From Sulfurovum riftiae (GTDB lineage: Bacteria > Campylobacterota > Campylobacteria > Campylobacterales > Sulfurovaceae), in NCBI RefSeq assembly GCF_001595645.1, contig NZ_LNKT01000071.1:58123-122122 (forward strand): a DNA stretch of 64,000 bases. The letters are read 5' to 3'. Positions 26,944 to 34,822 of this stretch are shown one piece after another (position 1 is the stretch's first letter; each line of letters opens with the position of its first letter). Both the position numbers and the translations under genes were made by a program. The notes under the pieces are model-generated. The model saw nothing but the letters and a program-made list of their open reading frames with translations. It ran no database searches and had not been told where the DNA came from.

Positions 26944-28020
26944 ATGGATCTTTTGGAACATTACCATGCACATCCCCCCGCGAACGACCATTTCATTCTG
27001 CGAAAAACGGAAATTCCCCAGGAGGGGAATGTCAACCTTTACGGGGCAAGAGGCTGCGGCAAGACGGCGCTCATTCTGGACTACCTGCAGGGGCGGGGGG
27101 AGGAGAGCCTCTACATCGATCTCGAAGACCCCAATCTCATTCTCAACACCCTCGACACGCTTCCCCTGCAGGCCTTCATAGAGGAGTACGGCATCACCGA
27201 GCTGATCCTCGACCATTACGAAGAGGGGATGCTGGAGGCTTTTCCAAAAGTGGCTCGCCTCATCGTCCTGAGCCGTATCCCGCTGGAGGAGGGCGGCTTC
27301 ATTTCTGTGCAGCTCTTTCCCCTGGACTACGAAGAGTTCCTCGCCTCCCAGAGCGGCAGTTCGGCCACGGTGGCCTTCAACCATTTCCTCAAAGCCGGCA
27401 CCCTGCCTGCCATGAGCCGACAGAGCGGGAACACCACCCTGCTGATGAAGCAGTTCTTCCAGCAGCAGTTCAGCCCGAACGAGCAGTCGCTCATTCTCAT
27501 CCTGGCACGCTACAACACCCAGCCCATGACCACCCATCAGATCTACAGCTTCACCAAGGAACACTTCCGGATCTCCAAGGACTTCGTCTACAGCAGTATC
27601 AAACGCTTTCAGGAGGAGGGGCTGCTCTACTTCATCGACAATGCCGTCAAACGCAGCGGAAAAAAGATGCTCATGTACGACTTCGCCTTCGTCAAGTACC
27701 TCACCGCCCATCAGCCTTTCGGGACCCAGTTCGACAGTATGATCGCCCTGACGCTCATCAAACACGGTATCGCTTTCAAGACACTGGGGATTCACGGCTA
27801 CATCACCGAAGAGAACGAACTCATCATCCCCGCACCTTTCGAGAGCGAAGAGGGCTTCTGGGTCAAGTCACAGAACAAATTCTCCATCTATAAGAAGCAC
27901 GGTGTCAAAAAGGTCACCGTCGTCACCGTGGCCAACACCTATGCCTTCGATATCGAGAAGCTGCATTTTGAGGCACTGCCGTTCCATGAGTGGAGTATTT
28001 CTCATGCGGAGCGGGAATAG
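26944..28020 (+). CDS. AAA-type ATPase of the AAA_14/DUF4143-like class
   Basis: A 358-residue cytoplasmic protein. The P-loop GARGCGKT is at residues 34-41, and a Walker B-like strand follows (ELILDHYEEG). Arg/Ser strand VARLIVLSRIPL is in the sensor position. The middle has a winged-helix-like stretch (TTHQIYSFTKEHFRISKDF, then SIKRFQEEGLLYF), and the C-terminus a compact beta-rich domain. This layout is common to AAA_14/DUF4143 proteins found as accessory genes. GGAG stands 9 nt before the ATG. The gene stands alone, transcribed away from the ribosomal cluster. Function is unknown. Confidence 0.78.
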   Translation: MDLLEHYHAHPPANDHFILRKTEIPQEGNVNLYGARGCGKTALILDYLQGRGEESLYIDLEDPNLILNTLDTLPLQAFIEEYGITELILDHYEEGMLEAFPKVARLIVLSRIPLEEGGFISVQLFPLDYEEFLASQSGSSATVAFNHFLKAGTLPAMSRQSGNTTLLMKQFFQQQFSPNEQSLILILARYNTQPMTTHQIYSFTKEHFRISKDFVYSSIKRFQEEGLLYFIDNAVKRSGKKMLMYDFAFVKYLTAHQPFGTQFDSMIALTLIKHGIAFKTLGIHGYITEENELIIPAPFESEEGFWVKSQNKFSIYKKHGVKKVTVVTVANTYAFDIEKLHFEALPFHEWSISHAERE

Positions 28021-28058
28021 TCTGTGTTGTCTGTGTGAGTGTGCGTGCGTGCGTGTCC

Positions 28059-28118
28059 CTTCGACAGGCTCAGGGACCGGGTATGCATAATGGGTTTGGG
28101 GTACTGAGCCTGTCGAAG
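28059..28118. repeat. CTTCGACAGGCTCAG inverted repeat
   Basis: Two exact 15-bp arms (28059-28073 and 28104-28118) flank a 30-bp centre. This motif is a known dispersed intergenic palindrome in many bacterial genomes. It lies after the ATPase gene, preceded by a GT-rich microsatellite (28022-28055). Confidence 0.9.
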
Positions 28119-28131
28119 TAGCGGAAATACC

Positions 28132-28551
28132 CTATTTATCAGAAGTAGCTATAGTATGGATCGTATTATATATGTTTTGCAATATCACAAGGTACACTGA
28201 AATATGCTCAAAGATCTCATCTGCCAATGCTTCATGATAGGTATGCGTTGCCAGGTTTCTGTCATCTATCATGGCAAGCAGTTCTCCTATCCCAACCTCA
28301 TCAATATACCCTGTTGAAAAAAAATCTCTCATGCAGGCTTTTGGAGATCTGCACTCAATGCCATCCTGCTCAAGTAAAAAGGTCTTGATACTTTTCCATG
28401 CGATCTCCAAGGTAAACTCAAAACGCTGAATGGTCGAATCCCTGAAAAAAGAGTACTCTTCTTCATTTTGATGTTCTTTGGTTTTTACAAACGCCTCATT
28501 CAAACGCTCCAATGCATTTTGGAAATCTGAAATCTTTTTTTCTAGTGCCAC
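28132..28551 (-). CDS. HEPN toxin-like protein (HepT, HI0074 family)
   Basis: A 139-residue all-helical protein. The signature RNLATHTY matches the RX4HXY motif of HepT toxins: Arg and His form the RNase site and the Tyr is the one AMPylated by the cognate MntA. Its start overlaps the upstream nucleotidyltransferase gene by 10 nt, the usual order in type VII modules. Toxicity is inferred from the motif; some HEPN-MNT pairs have other roles. Confidence 0.85.
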   Translation of the reverse strand: MALEKKISDFQNALERLNEAFVKTKEHQNEEEYSFFRDSTIQRFEFTLEIAWKSIKTFLLEQDGIECRSPKACMRDFFSTGYIDEVGIGELLAMIDDRNLATHTYHEALADEIFEHISVYLVILQNIYNTIHTIATSDK

Positions 28552-28814
28552 ACTACACCCTCTTTTTCGATCACCGTTTCAAGATACGGTGCCTGACTGA
28601 GATCGACCAGATCCACCTTGTATGGCAGCCTGGATTCTTCTATGACAAATCGTGCTTCTGCCAAAGCCCTTTTCAACTTTTCCTTACCCCTGATGGCCAC
28701 ATCAATATCTGAATGCTGCGATGCATCTCCCCGTGCCCGGGAACCAAACAAAATGATCTCCTCCTCCGGAAAGGTACTGATCAAAAAACGTTTGAGGTCT
28801 TCTATATTTTTCAT
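28542..28814 (-). CDS. MNT-type nucleotidyltransferase (MntA antitoxin-like)
   Basis: A 90-residue minimal nucleotidyltransferase with a perfect GSX10DXD motif (GSRARGDASQHSDID). In type VII systems it transfers AMP to the Tyr of HepT. I place the start at 28814, because TATAAT ends 6 nt before that ATG, which would make the mRNA leaderless; an in-frame ATG at 28838 lies upstream of the -10 box. It is coupled to the HEPN gene. Confidence 0.85.
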   Translation of the reverse strand: MKNIEDLKRFLISTFPEEEIILFGSRARGDASQHSDIDVAIRGKEKLKRALAEARFVIEESRLPYKVDLVDLSQAPYLETVIEKEGVVWH

Positions 28815-28889
28815 AAATAAATTATAGCATACTTTCACAATGGTACATTTCGCAGGTACGAGTGTCCCTTGGTTCTTAATTCTTCACTT

Positions 28890-28920
28890 AGCAAAGCGAA
28901 GCTGTAAGCTTCGCTTTGCT
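28890..28920. repeat. Perfect 13-bp inverted repeat abutting the SRP RNA promoter
   Basis: AGCAAAGCGAAGC and its exact complement are separated by TGTAA. The right arm ends at the first base of the ffs -10 box. No U-tract follows on either strand, so it does not look like a simple terminator. Confidence 0.85.
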
Positions 28921-28925
28921 ATAAT
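28920..28925 (+). promoter_or_regulatory. -10 box of SRP RNA
   Basis: TATAAT followed by TCGCGTGCC. The predicted start, 7 nt downstream (about 28932), coincides with the 5' end of the RNA fold. Confidence 0.7.
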
Positions 28926-28931
28926 TCGCGT

Positions 28932-29037
28932 GCCTCTTTTCAGACCTGTGCAACGGTACTGAGGGACAGCGGGTCAGGACGGGAACGTAGCAGCCCACCC
29001 TTCTTTACTGTGTGCCGCAGGGATCTGGGGAGAGGTC
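28932..29037 (+). ncRNA. ffs: Signal recognition particle RNA (4.5S type)
   Basis: The universal SRP hairpin is clear: GGGTCAGGACGGGAACGTAGCAGCCC near 28970-28995 contains the Ffh-binding internal loop (GGTCAGG and AGCAGCC) and a GGAA-type loop. Outer stems pair CCTCT with AGAGG, CAGA with TCTG and CCTG with CAGG. Length is about 105 nt, typical for the small bacterial form without Alu domain. Ends are estimated from the pairing. Confidence 0.92.
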
Positions 29038-29152
29038 TTAACGATTTTGGAACAACCACTCGTGTTTCAAACGTTTCTTCTCGTTGCAAAACAACAGCTT
29101 TAGTGAGAGGAATTGAAAGATTAGCTTTGCTGATTTTCAAGAAGACATTTAT

Positions 29153-29240
29153 AGAGAGGTGGCCGAGTGGTCGAAGGCGCACGACTGGAACTCGTGTATG
29201 GGGCAACCCATCGAGGGTTCGAATCCCTTCCTCTCTGCCA
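29153..29240 (+). tRNA. tRNA-Ser (anticodon GGA)
   Basis: A class II tRNA with acceptor AGAGAGG/CCTCTCT, G73 and encoded CCA. The anticodon loop is CTGGAAC, giving GGA, and a long variable arm (GTATGGGGCAACCCAT) marks serine. Its 3' end (from 29222) is one copy of the 20-bp repeat bounding the downstream integrated element, which leaves the tRNA intact. Confidence 0.96.
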
Positions 29241-29241
29241 T
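29222..29241. repeat. attL: 20-bp direct repeat within tRNA-Ser
   Basis: AATCCCTTCCTCTCTGCCAT covers the last 19 bases of the tRNA (T-arm, acceptor and CCA) and one base beyond. An exact copy lies at 36149-36168. Confidence 0.92.
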
Positions 29242-29629
29242 AAAACTACATTCAACCCCCACAAACAACGGTCACACCGTGCTTTCATAGCTTCTTTAAG
29301 GTTTGAAGATTAACCACTTTGCTACCCTATTGCTACCCATTCTTTAAAAAACCACCTTTTTACTGCCTCCGAAAACTCCCCTTTGGTAGTAAAACCGCCT
29401 TTACAAATTCTACACATAAAGCATTTATGCAATTAATGCAGGCTATAAAAAGAAGCAGCACTTACAAATCTTACACTTTAAAAGAAAAATGGCTTGCAAA
29501 AAATGACACATATAAAAAAGAAGAATATTTTGGCACTATAAAAAAAGGCTTTGTACACCCGATAAAAAGGATTAGTGCAGGGCATAGTAAAAAAGGCTGA
29601 TTAGTAGCATTAGCAATGGTAAGATAAGG
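29242..29629. other. tRNA-proximal end of the element, no clear gene
   Basis: About 390 bp of AT-rich DNA between attL and the first gene. It contains the arm-site repeat. A 93-codon plus-strand frame (29319-29600) starts inside that repeat, has no ribosome-binding site and shows only a Lys-rich composition, so I do not call it. Confidence 0.6.
29318..29340. repeat. Arm-site-like direct repeat, tRNA-proximal copy
   Basis: TTTGCTACCCTATTGCTACCCAT occurs exactly here and at 35998-36020, one copy inside each end of the element. It holds two TGCTACCC half-sites 11 bp apart. This is what integrase arm-type binding sites look like. Confidence 0.75.
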
Positions 29630-29654
29630 GCAAGGTTGTTTGAAATAACCTTGC
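29630..29654 (-). terminator. Hairpin at the end of the element operon
   Basis: GCAAGGTT and AACCTTGC pair perfectly around a 9-nt loop, 27 nt after the last minus-strand stop (29681). The U-tract is weak (CCCTTATCTT). Confidence 0.5.
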
Positions 29655-29680
29655 TAACAAAACCTGATATTTGCAGCCTG

Positions 29681-30013
29681 CTAAAAAACCTTATATCTGT
29701 TTGGCAGGTGGCCGCCGTTTTTCGTTCGCCTTCGATACACTTTTATCAGCTTCAATGCTTCAAGCTGCATAAACGCTTTGTAGTATTGCCCGCTGTCGGT
29801 ACGTATGCCAAACCATTCAGGGTAATAACTTTCGTCATTATCGTTAAAATCATTCGTTGAAATTTCGCTGTGTGAAGCAGTAAAGTATTGGCCGCGCTTT
29901 TGCTTCATAAACGCCAATGAAATATAAACCTTGATCGCTGCTTTGGTTAATTCGTTTATGTGCTTCAAAAACTGCTTGCTAACCTGCACTTCGTATAATT
30001 CGTTATCTGTCAC
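29681..30013 (-). CDS. Small unknown protein of the integrated element, winged-helix-like
   Basis: A 110-residue protein. The GTG at 30013 is chosen because AAAGGGG stands 5 nt before it; a frame from 30055 would run further into the helicase gene. It has alternating helices (VSKQFLKHINELTKAAIKVY) and a C-terminal ALKLIKVYRRRTKNGG wing-like end, resembling replication-associated winged-helix proteins. It overlaps the helicase stop by 11 nt, so the two are probably translated together. No family is confidently recognised. Confidence 0.65.
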   Translation of the reverse strand: MTDNELYEVQVSKQFLKHINELTKAAIKVYISLAFMKQKRGQYFTASHSEISTNDFNDNDESYYPEWFGIRTDSGQYYKAFMQLEALKLIKVYRRRTKNGGHLPNRYKVF

Positions 30014-32189
30014 CTGTACCCCTTTGCTTTTCGATATACGGTACAAACGCGTCAATGCTGTTTGTATCTTTGCCGCCGCTGTATAGGTTTTTAAGCCGCT
30101 TAACCGTCATTGCTTCAATGCCTTCAATGTGGCTATCGTTTAGCTGCTGCATAGTTTTATCAATTACCCATTCTTTTAATGCCTGTTGCCCTTTGGCCTG
30201 CAATAAAGCGTTAAGCCTGTCTATCGTGTTGGCAAACCCTTTGGCACGGTAAAACGCTGATTCAAGGTCTTTTATGTTTTGCCTTTGCGTATCGGGTGCA
30301 ATGCTGCTTTCGGGTAATAGTTTATCTTCATGGTACTTGTCCAATAGTCGCCATTCGTCGGGGCTTGTTTTCATTCGGGCAATGATCTTTTCAAGTGTAC
30401 CGCCTGTTGCATTTTCGGGGTGCTGTCCTATATAAATATTCAATGCTTCAAGCTGTCGTTTTACTTCGTTACGATAAATAAAGTCAACACCGTACTTACT
30501 GATAAGCGCGGTGCAGTATGCAGCACTGACACGCCTTTTCAAAGTTTCTACCATGCGCTTGTCAAATATGGCTTTCAGTTTTTCATGACTGGTTGCTTCA
30601 CTGATAACGGTGTAATGCCCGCACCCGCATTTTAAAAGTAGTTTGCCGTCCATTGCCATAAAGTCCGCATTGTTACCGTGTACCTGTCCACATTCTTCAC
30701 ATTCATAACCGCTTTGGCTTTCAATTACTTCATGGTGGCCACATTCAGCACATACCTTATACACTTGATCGTTTTTGATAGTACGGTACACCCGTTCGCT
30801 TTCACATTCACTGCAAACGCTTTTGCCCGCTTCAATGGCTTCATAGTCGTGCTTTGGCCTGATCGGTGCAGTGGGTAGCCCCAAATTACTTATAACCCCT
30901 GCACAATCAAGCAGCACGGCTTCGGTCTTGTTTGGTGCTAACCTTAACACACGCCCCACCATTTGCTTGTAAAGGTTTTGGCTTTTGGTAGCCCTTGCAA
31001 GTATGATCGTATCGGTTGGCGGGTGGTCAAAACCTGTTGTAAGCATATCGGCATTGGTCAGTACCTTGATAGCACCGCTTTTAAATGCTGCCATTGCTTC
31101 GGCTTTTGCTTCATTGCTTAGCTGTGAATGAATTGCCAGGCTTTTTATGCCCGCGTCATTATAGGCTTTGGCCATTGCTTCGGCATGTTTGATCGTGATA
31201 CAAAACACTAACGCCTGTTTGCGGTCAATGATCTTTTGCTTTGTAGCGTCCACTACCTGCATGACACTTTCAATGGTGTTAAACTTTTGGTCAAGGTCTT
31301 GTATGTTGTAATCCCCCGCTGTTGTCCTAATGCCCTTCAAATTCACTTTAACGGGTTGATAGCTGATAATTGGTACTAAATAGCCGTTGGTGATCATGTA
31401 ATCCATGTTGTAATCATTCAGGTGTGTTTTAAAACCTTCAAGCGGTTTGCCCTGCTTATCGTATGGTGTAGCACTTAACCCAACCACTTTACCTTTGAAG
31501 CTGTCCAATAGCTGCTTTATCATTTTGCCCGTGAAGCCGTAATGCGTTTCGTCTATCAGTATCATTGTAGGTGTAAAGCCTAACTTTCGTTTGTATGCCG
31601 TTTGCAGTGTTGATACAAAAACGTTATGGCCGCTGTCATAGTCCTTTGCACCGTGTATGATCTGTGGTTGCAATTCGTCAAAGGTGTTGGCCAGCTGATC
31701 AAGTAGCGTTATCTTTGGTGCTACGATCAAAGCAATACCGCCTTTATCTGTTTCATGTTTGATAACTTCTTTGGCTATGACACTTTTGCCGCCGCCTGTT
31801 GGTAATTCGATAAGTACGCTGCCTTTTGCTTTGGCTGCCTGATCTACAATATCGGATTGGTACGGCCTTAATGTGATTTTGCCCTGCTGCTTTTCAATTT
31901 GTATCTTGTACGTGTATGGCTTGTTACCTTCACGGCTGATACTGATAAGCCCCTGATTGGCTGCACATGCTAACGGTGTAGGCACTTTGCTTTGATAATG
32001 GGCTGACAGGCTGTTGTATGCTTCACTGTGTTTAAACCCTGCCATGATATCTATTTGGTTAATACCTTCAACCGTGATACCGTCTTTGGATAATGCTTTC
32101 AACCTGTCCACAAATAACAATGCGTCCTGCCTGATCGCTTCGGCTATTTGTATTTTTGCCTGTCGCTGTTTTGTTTTTAGTTTAGTCAT
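30003..32189 (-). CDS. SF2 DEAH-type helicase with zinc-ribbon insertion
   Basis: A 728-residue helicase. Motifs in order: Walker A LPTGGGKS (residues 129-136), DETH (213-216), SAT (239-241), then the second RecA domain with VLTNADMLTTGFDHP and the arginine finger motif MVGRVLRLAP. A Cys-rich segment follows (CSEC, CAEC, CEEC and CGC pairs, about residues 465-545), likely binding zinc. The N-terminal 110 residues are a separate helical domain. Of the genes here it is the likeliest replication motor. Type III restriction R subunits share the core, but no methyltransferase is present. Confidence 0.82.
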   Translation of the reverse strand: MTKLKTKQRQAKIQIAEAIRQDALLFVDRLKALSKDGITVEGINQIDIMAGFKHSEAYNSLSAHYQSKVPTPLACAANQGLISISREGNKPYTYKIQIEKQQGKITLRPYQSDIVDQAAKAKGSVLIELPTGGGKSVIAKEVIKHETDKGGIALIVAPKITLLDQLANTFDELQPQIIHGAKDYDSGHNVFVSTLQTAYKRKLGFTPTMILIDETHYGFTGKMIKQLLDSFKGKVVGLSATPYDKQGKPLEGFKTHLNDYNMDYMITNGYLVPIISYQPVKVNLKGIRTTAGDYNIQDLDQKFNTIESVMQVVDATKQKIIDRKQALVFCITIKHAEAMAKAYNDAGIKSLAIHSQLSNEAKAEAMAAFKSGAIKVLTNADMLTTGFDHPPTDTIILARATKSQNLYKQMVGRVLRLAPNKTEAVLLDCAGVISNLGLPTAPIRPKHDYEAIEAGKSVCSECESERVYRTIKNDQVYKVCAECGHHEVIESQSGYECEECGQVHGNNADFMAMDGKLLLKCGCGHYTVISEATSHEKLKAIFDKRMVETLKRRVSAAYCTALISKYGVDFIYRNEVKRQLEALNIYIGQHPENATGGTLEKIIARMKTSPDEWRLLDKYHEDKLLPESSIAPDTQRQNIKDLESAFYRAKGFANTIDRLNALLQAKGQQALKEWVIDKTMQQLNDSHIEGIEAMTVKRLKNLYSGGKDTNSIDAFVPYIEKQRGTGDR

Positions 32190-32215
32190 TTGGTGCTATC
32201 CTTTTGGTGTTGAAT

Positions 32216-32361
32216 TTGTGAAATTTGCAAAAACCGTATGTATAAATGCTTGTTTTGTGAAATTTGCAAAAACCGTATGAATAAATAGGCATGTTTTTAA
32301 AATTGCTGTTTGCGCTGTGGTGGGGCTTTGCGGGGTTGTGAAATTTACATAACCGTATAAT
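32216..32361. repeat. Three iteron-like direct repeats
   Basis: A 33-bp unit (core TGAAATTTGCAAAAACCGTA) occurs at 32216-32248 and 32255-32287, spaced 39 bp apart, with a degenerate third copy at 32336-32361. They lie between the replicase-like gene and the helicase gene. Direct repeats at this position are typical of plasmid origins, though they could also be operators for the helicase gene. Confidence 0.75.
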
Positions 32362-32491
32362 AGCCATTCATACAAAACCACCTTGCTTGCAGCGGGTAGC
32401 TGTAACGTAGTGGCTAAAGGTAAAGGGCAGGTAGGGTTTAGTGTCAAAGCCCGTGTATGTGTTATGCCAAAAGTGTGAAAAGCTGAAAAGG

Positions 32492-33229
32492 TCATTTGCG
32501 CACCTTCAAAGCTTTCATGTCATTGTAAATGGTGCGGGTGGTCACGTTTAGCCTGCCTGCAATGCTGTGTATGTCCGTTACACCATTGTTTAAAAGCTGC
32601 TGTACCTGCTGTTGCCGCTGCTGCACTTTATTTTGCCTTGAAACGATTGAAGCTTTATTTGCCAATGCTACATTTTTAGCACGTGCCTTTGCCAATGCTT
32701 CACGATCAAGCTTTTTAAAGTCGCCACGTTCAATGCGTTCATAGGTTTTGGACATTACCCAACGTACTTTTTTTTCAAGCACTTCAAATTTGGCTATTTT
32801 GCCCTTCATGCGTTGGTTTTGTATATACATATACCCTAACACCGTTTCAAAGCAAAAAAGGCCGTTTTCGTGTAACCGTTGGGCATAGTGCATGGCATAC
32901 CGCACTAACTGGTTACGGTGCTTTACCCATCGCCACTTTGGATAGGTTTTGTACCTGCAATAATCGTGATAAAAAGCGTCAATGCCATAAACGTCACTTG
33001 TCATATTTGGCAGCGGGTCACTTAGCCAGCTTACCTGATTATCAAACATGGCTTCAATGCTTTTTTTTATCAGTCCAACGCGCATGATCTGTTTACCGCT
33101 AATAATATTTTGTCCAAAATGATACGTGGCCTTTATGCTTCTATCATTTGATAGTATGGCCGTAGGCTTTGGCAGTACTTCGTCAAGCTTTTCATAGTTG
33201 AAACGGGCAATGCTAAATGTGATATACAT
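32492..33229 (-). CDS. Possible replication initiator with C-terminal HTH
   Basis: A 245-residue protein. The middle (NQVSWLSDPLPNMTSDVYGI, then FYHDYCRYKTYPKWRWVKH) faintly recalls plasmid replicase/primase proteins with the pattern of paired aromatic residues. This is a weak inference. The C-terminus is a clear helix-turn-helix (DIHSIAGRLNVTTRTIYNDM) of DeoR or HTH_11 style, preceded by a Gln-rich stretch. It lies directly upstream of the iteron-like repeats, which would suit an initiator that binds them. Confidence 0.6.
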   Translation of the reverse strand: MYITFSIARFNYEKLDEVLPKPTAILSNDRSIKATYHFGQNIISGKQIMRVGLIKKSIEAMFDNQVSWLSDPLPNMTSDVYGIDAFYHDYCRYKTYPKWRWVKHRNQLVRYAMHYAQRLHENGLFCFETVLGYMYIQNQRMKGKIAKFEVLEKKVRWVMSKTYERIERGDFKKLDREALAKARAKNVALANKASIVSRQNKVQQRQQQVQQLLNNGVTDIHSIAGRLNVTTRTIYNDMKALKVRK

Positions 33230-33274
33230 TGCAGCCCCTTGATACTGATAATGGTTTTTTATTGGCAGGTGTGC

Positions 33275-33280
33275 TATAAT
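33275..33280 (+). promoter_or_regulatory. Plus-strand -10-like box between minus-strand genes
   Basis: TGCTATAAT reads on the plus strand between the replicase-like gene and its upstream neighbour. It is followed by hairpin sequence (GCGCTTAAAGCG, then GGGTAGTGCTATACCCTGCTACCC). An antisense RNA from here would cover the 3' part of the 175-aa gene. Support is only the motif. Confidence 0.3.
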
Positions 33281-33318
33281 TCATTTACGCGCTTAAAGCG
33301 GGGTAGTGCTATACCCTG

Positions 33319-33846
33319 CTACCCTTCAATCCCAAAACTTGTCTGTGAATTTTTTGCTAAATCGTCTTCAAAGTCCGTGTCTGTCGCGTTTTCTCTGTCT
33401 GTGGTTTTTCGTATTTTCTTTAGCTTCGGTTCGCTTGCAAACAAAGGCAGCATTACTTTTGCGGCTATGATATGTTCATTATCCACACCGCGTACGCTTG
33501 ATCTGATACGGCTGTTGCTTTGGTCAATCCTGCTTTCGTCACCTGTAAAATAATGTATCAGCTTTCGTGTCTGTGTTGCCGTAGTGTCTTCTAAAAAATC
33601 GTAGATACTTAACTGCACAAACAACGGCGGCTGTTTCTTTTTTCTCATGTCATAGTCGGGGTTGGCTGCCAAAAACATATTGCGTAGCCTTACAATAGAA
33701 GTGATTGCCCTAAACTGTTCACGGGTCAAAGTATCAAAGCCCCTGTAAGCCAGGTAATCATTTGTCATGTTAAGGTCGCCATCATCGCAGCCGTAACGTG
33801 TGGGCTTGTCCAAAAAACGTGAAGCCACAAAATCTTTGCTATTCAT
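33319..33846 (-). CDS. Unknown protein of the integrated element (175 aa)
   Basis: A soluble protein with no recognisable family. It has a hydrophobic middle (QPPLFVQLSIYDFLEDT) and an Asp/Glu/Lys-rich C-terminus. It lies 10 nt after the AlpA-like gene, so both are probably co-transcribed. Confidence 0.6.
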   Translation of the reverse strand: MNSKDFVASRFLDKPTRYGCDDGDLNMTNDYLAYRGFDTLTREQFRAITSIVRLRNMFLAANPDYDMRKKKQPPLFVQLSIYDFLEDTTATQTRKLIHYFTGDESRIDQSNSRIRSSVRGVDNEHIIAAKVMLPLFASEPKLKKIRKTTDRENATDTDFEDDLAKNSQTSFGIEG

Positions 33847-33856
33847 TTTGCACCGC

Positions 33857-34144
33857 CTATGCTGTTTGCACTGTTTGTGCTGCCAGGTATTCGGCTACGT
33901 CACGTAAAGAAAAAAGCACACGTGCGTTACGTTGGTGGCCTATCTTTTTATAGCTTGGTACACCGTAGCCTTTGCCAATGTAATTATCAACTGCACTTAC
34001 ACTGCAATTTGCTATTTCTGCATACTGCTTTTTATTGATATTCAGTCCATAACCTGCTGCACGTAGGTCGTCAAATATCGTTTGTGCTTCGGGTGAAGAA
34101 AGTGGCTTAAATGTCGTTTTTGATTGTTTTATGCTTGCTTGCAT
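33857..34144 (-). CDS. AlpA/excisionase-like DNA-binding protein
   Basis: A 95-residue protein with a MerR-like helix-turn-helix (KKQYAEIANCSVSAVDNYI) and a wing GYGVPSYKKIGHQRNARVLF, then DVAEYLAAQT. This pattern is typical of AlpA-type regulators and excisionases of integrated elements. It is the first gene of the replication block and likely controls it or excision. Confidence 0.75.
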   Translation of the reverse strand: MQASIKQSKTTFKPLSSPEAQTIFDDLRAAGYGLNINKKQYAEIANCSVSAVDNYIGKGYGVPSYKKIGHQRNARVLFSLRDVAEYLAAQTVQTA

Positions 34145-34345
34145 TTACCTATCCTTTTTTGATTAAGATAGTCAAATTATTGCATAGTTTGAAAAGCTTT
34201 GTAAAGCCCAAAAAACCGTTGTTTGCGGCGGGTTTCATTTAGGTTTTTAATAGTTATTTGGTAGTGTTTTTTTGGGTATTAGTTAGGTATAGATTAGGGA
34301 TAGTTTAGGGTAATTTTGGGGTATGTGGTTTTTAGCAGGGTTTTT
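34145..34345. other. Putative control region of the element
   Basis: About 200 bp between the integrase block and the replication block. It contains G-rich near-repeats on the plus strand (TTAGGTATAG, TTAGGGATAG, TTTAGGGTAA near 34285) and several A/T runs. It probably holds the promoter of the AlpA-like gene. Confidence 0.45.
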
Positions 34346-34822
34346 TTACTTACACCTGCTATTTGATATTTCTTTTAAAATATTGTCAAACAAAGCTTTT
34401 GCACCTAAAGTTGATAGGTCTAATGGGCGCATAATATCATTTGATTTTCGTTTGATCTGTTGCCTTAATAATTCAAAGAAGCAATTAGTAAGATACTTCA
34501 AATCACCCTTCAAATAATAGTTTCGTTTTTTGATTGCGGCTATCTCTGTTTTTACTTCTTTACGAAATTTTTCTATATGGCTTCTAACTGTTGATTCACT
34601 TCTGCCTATATTTGTCGCCATTTCACCAATAGCCCAACTTAAAGCTGAATCGTTTTTAACCTGTATGGCATAAACATTCATAGCAACGGTAAGATACTTA
34701 TTACCCTTTGATCTTTTTTTACGCGCTTTGCTATTCAAAATAGCCCGTATTTCGTCTATGTCGTGATATTCTAAAAGCTTGTCTATTATGCCGCTTGGAT
34801 TTTTTTCGTATGAAAGTTTCAT
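34346..34822 (-). CDS. Unknown protein next to the integrase, HTH-like (158 aa)
   Basis: A basic protein with a likely helix-turn-helix in the middle (AIGEMATNIGRSESTVRSHI). The rest is helical and Lys-rich. Its ATG overlaps the integrase stop by 4 nt (ATGA), so it is translated with the integrase. A recombination-directionality or regulatory role is possible. Confidence 0.62.
   Translation of the reverse strand: MKLSYEKNPSGIIDKLLEYHDIDEIRAILNSKARKKRSKGNKYLTVAMNVYAIQVKNDSALSWAIGEMATNIGRSESTVRSHIEKFRKEVKTEIAAIKKRNYYLKGDLKYLTNCFFELLRQQIKRKSNDIMRPLDLSTLGAKALFDNILKEISNSRCK

Noticed and set aside
26830..27795. A 321-codon frame antisense to the AAA-type ATPase
   Set aside because: The sense frame has a P-loop and a winged-helix-like region; the antisense one has none.
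29319..29600. A 93-codon plus-strand frame at the element end
   Set aside because: It starts inside the arm-site repeat, lacks a ribosome-binding site and looks like AT-rich noise.
30003..32189. Type III restriction enzyme R subunit
   Set aside because: The helicase core is shared, but there is no methyltransferase partner and no nuclease motif that I can see; the setting is a replication block.
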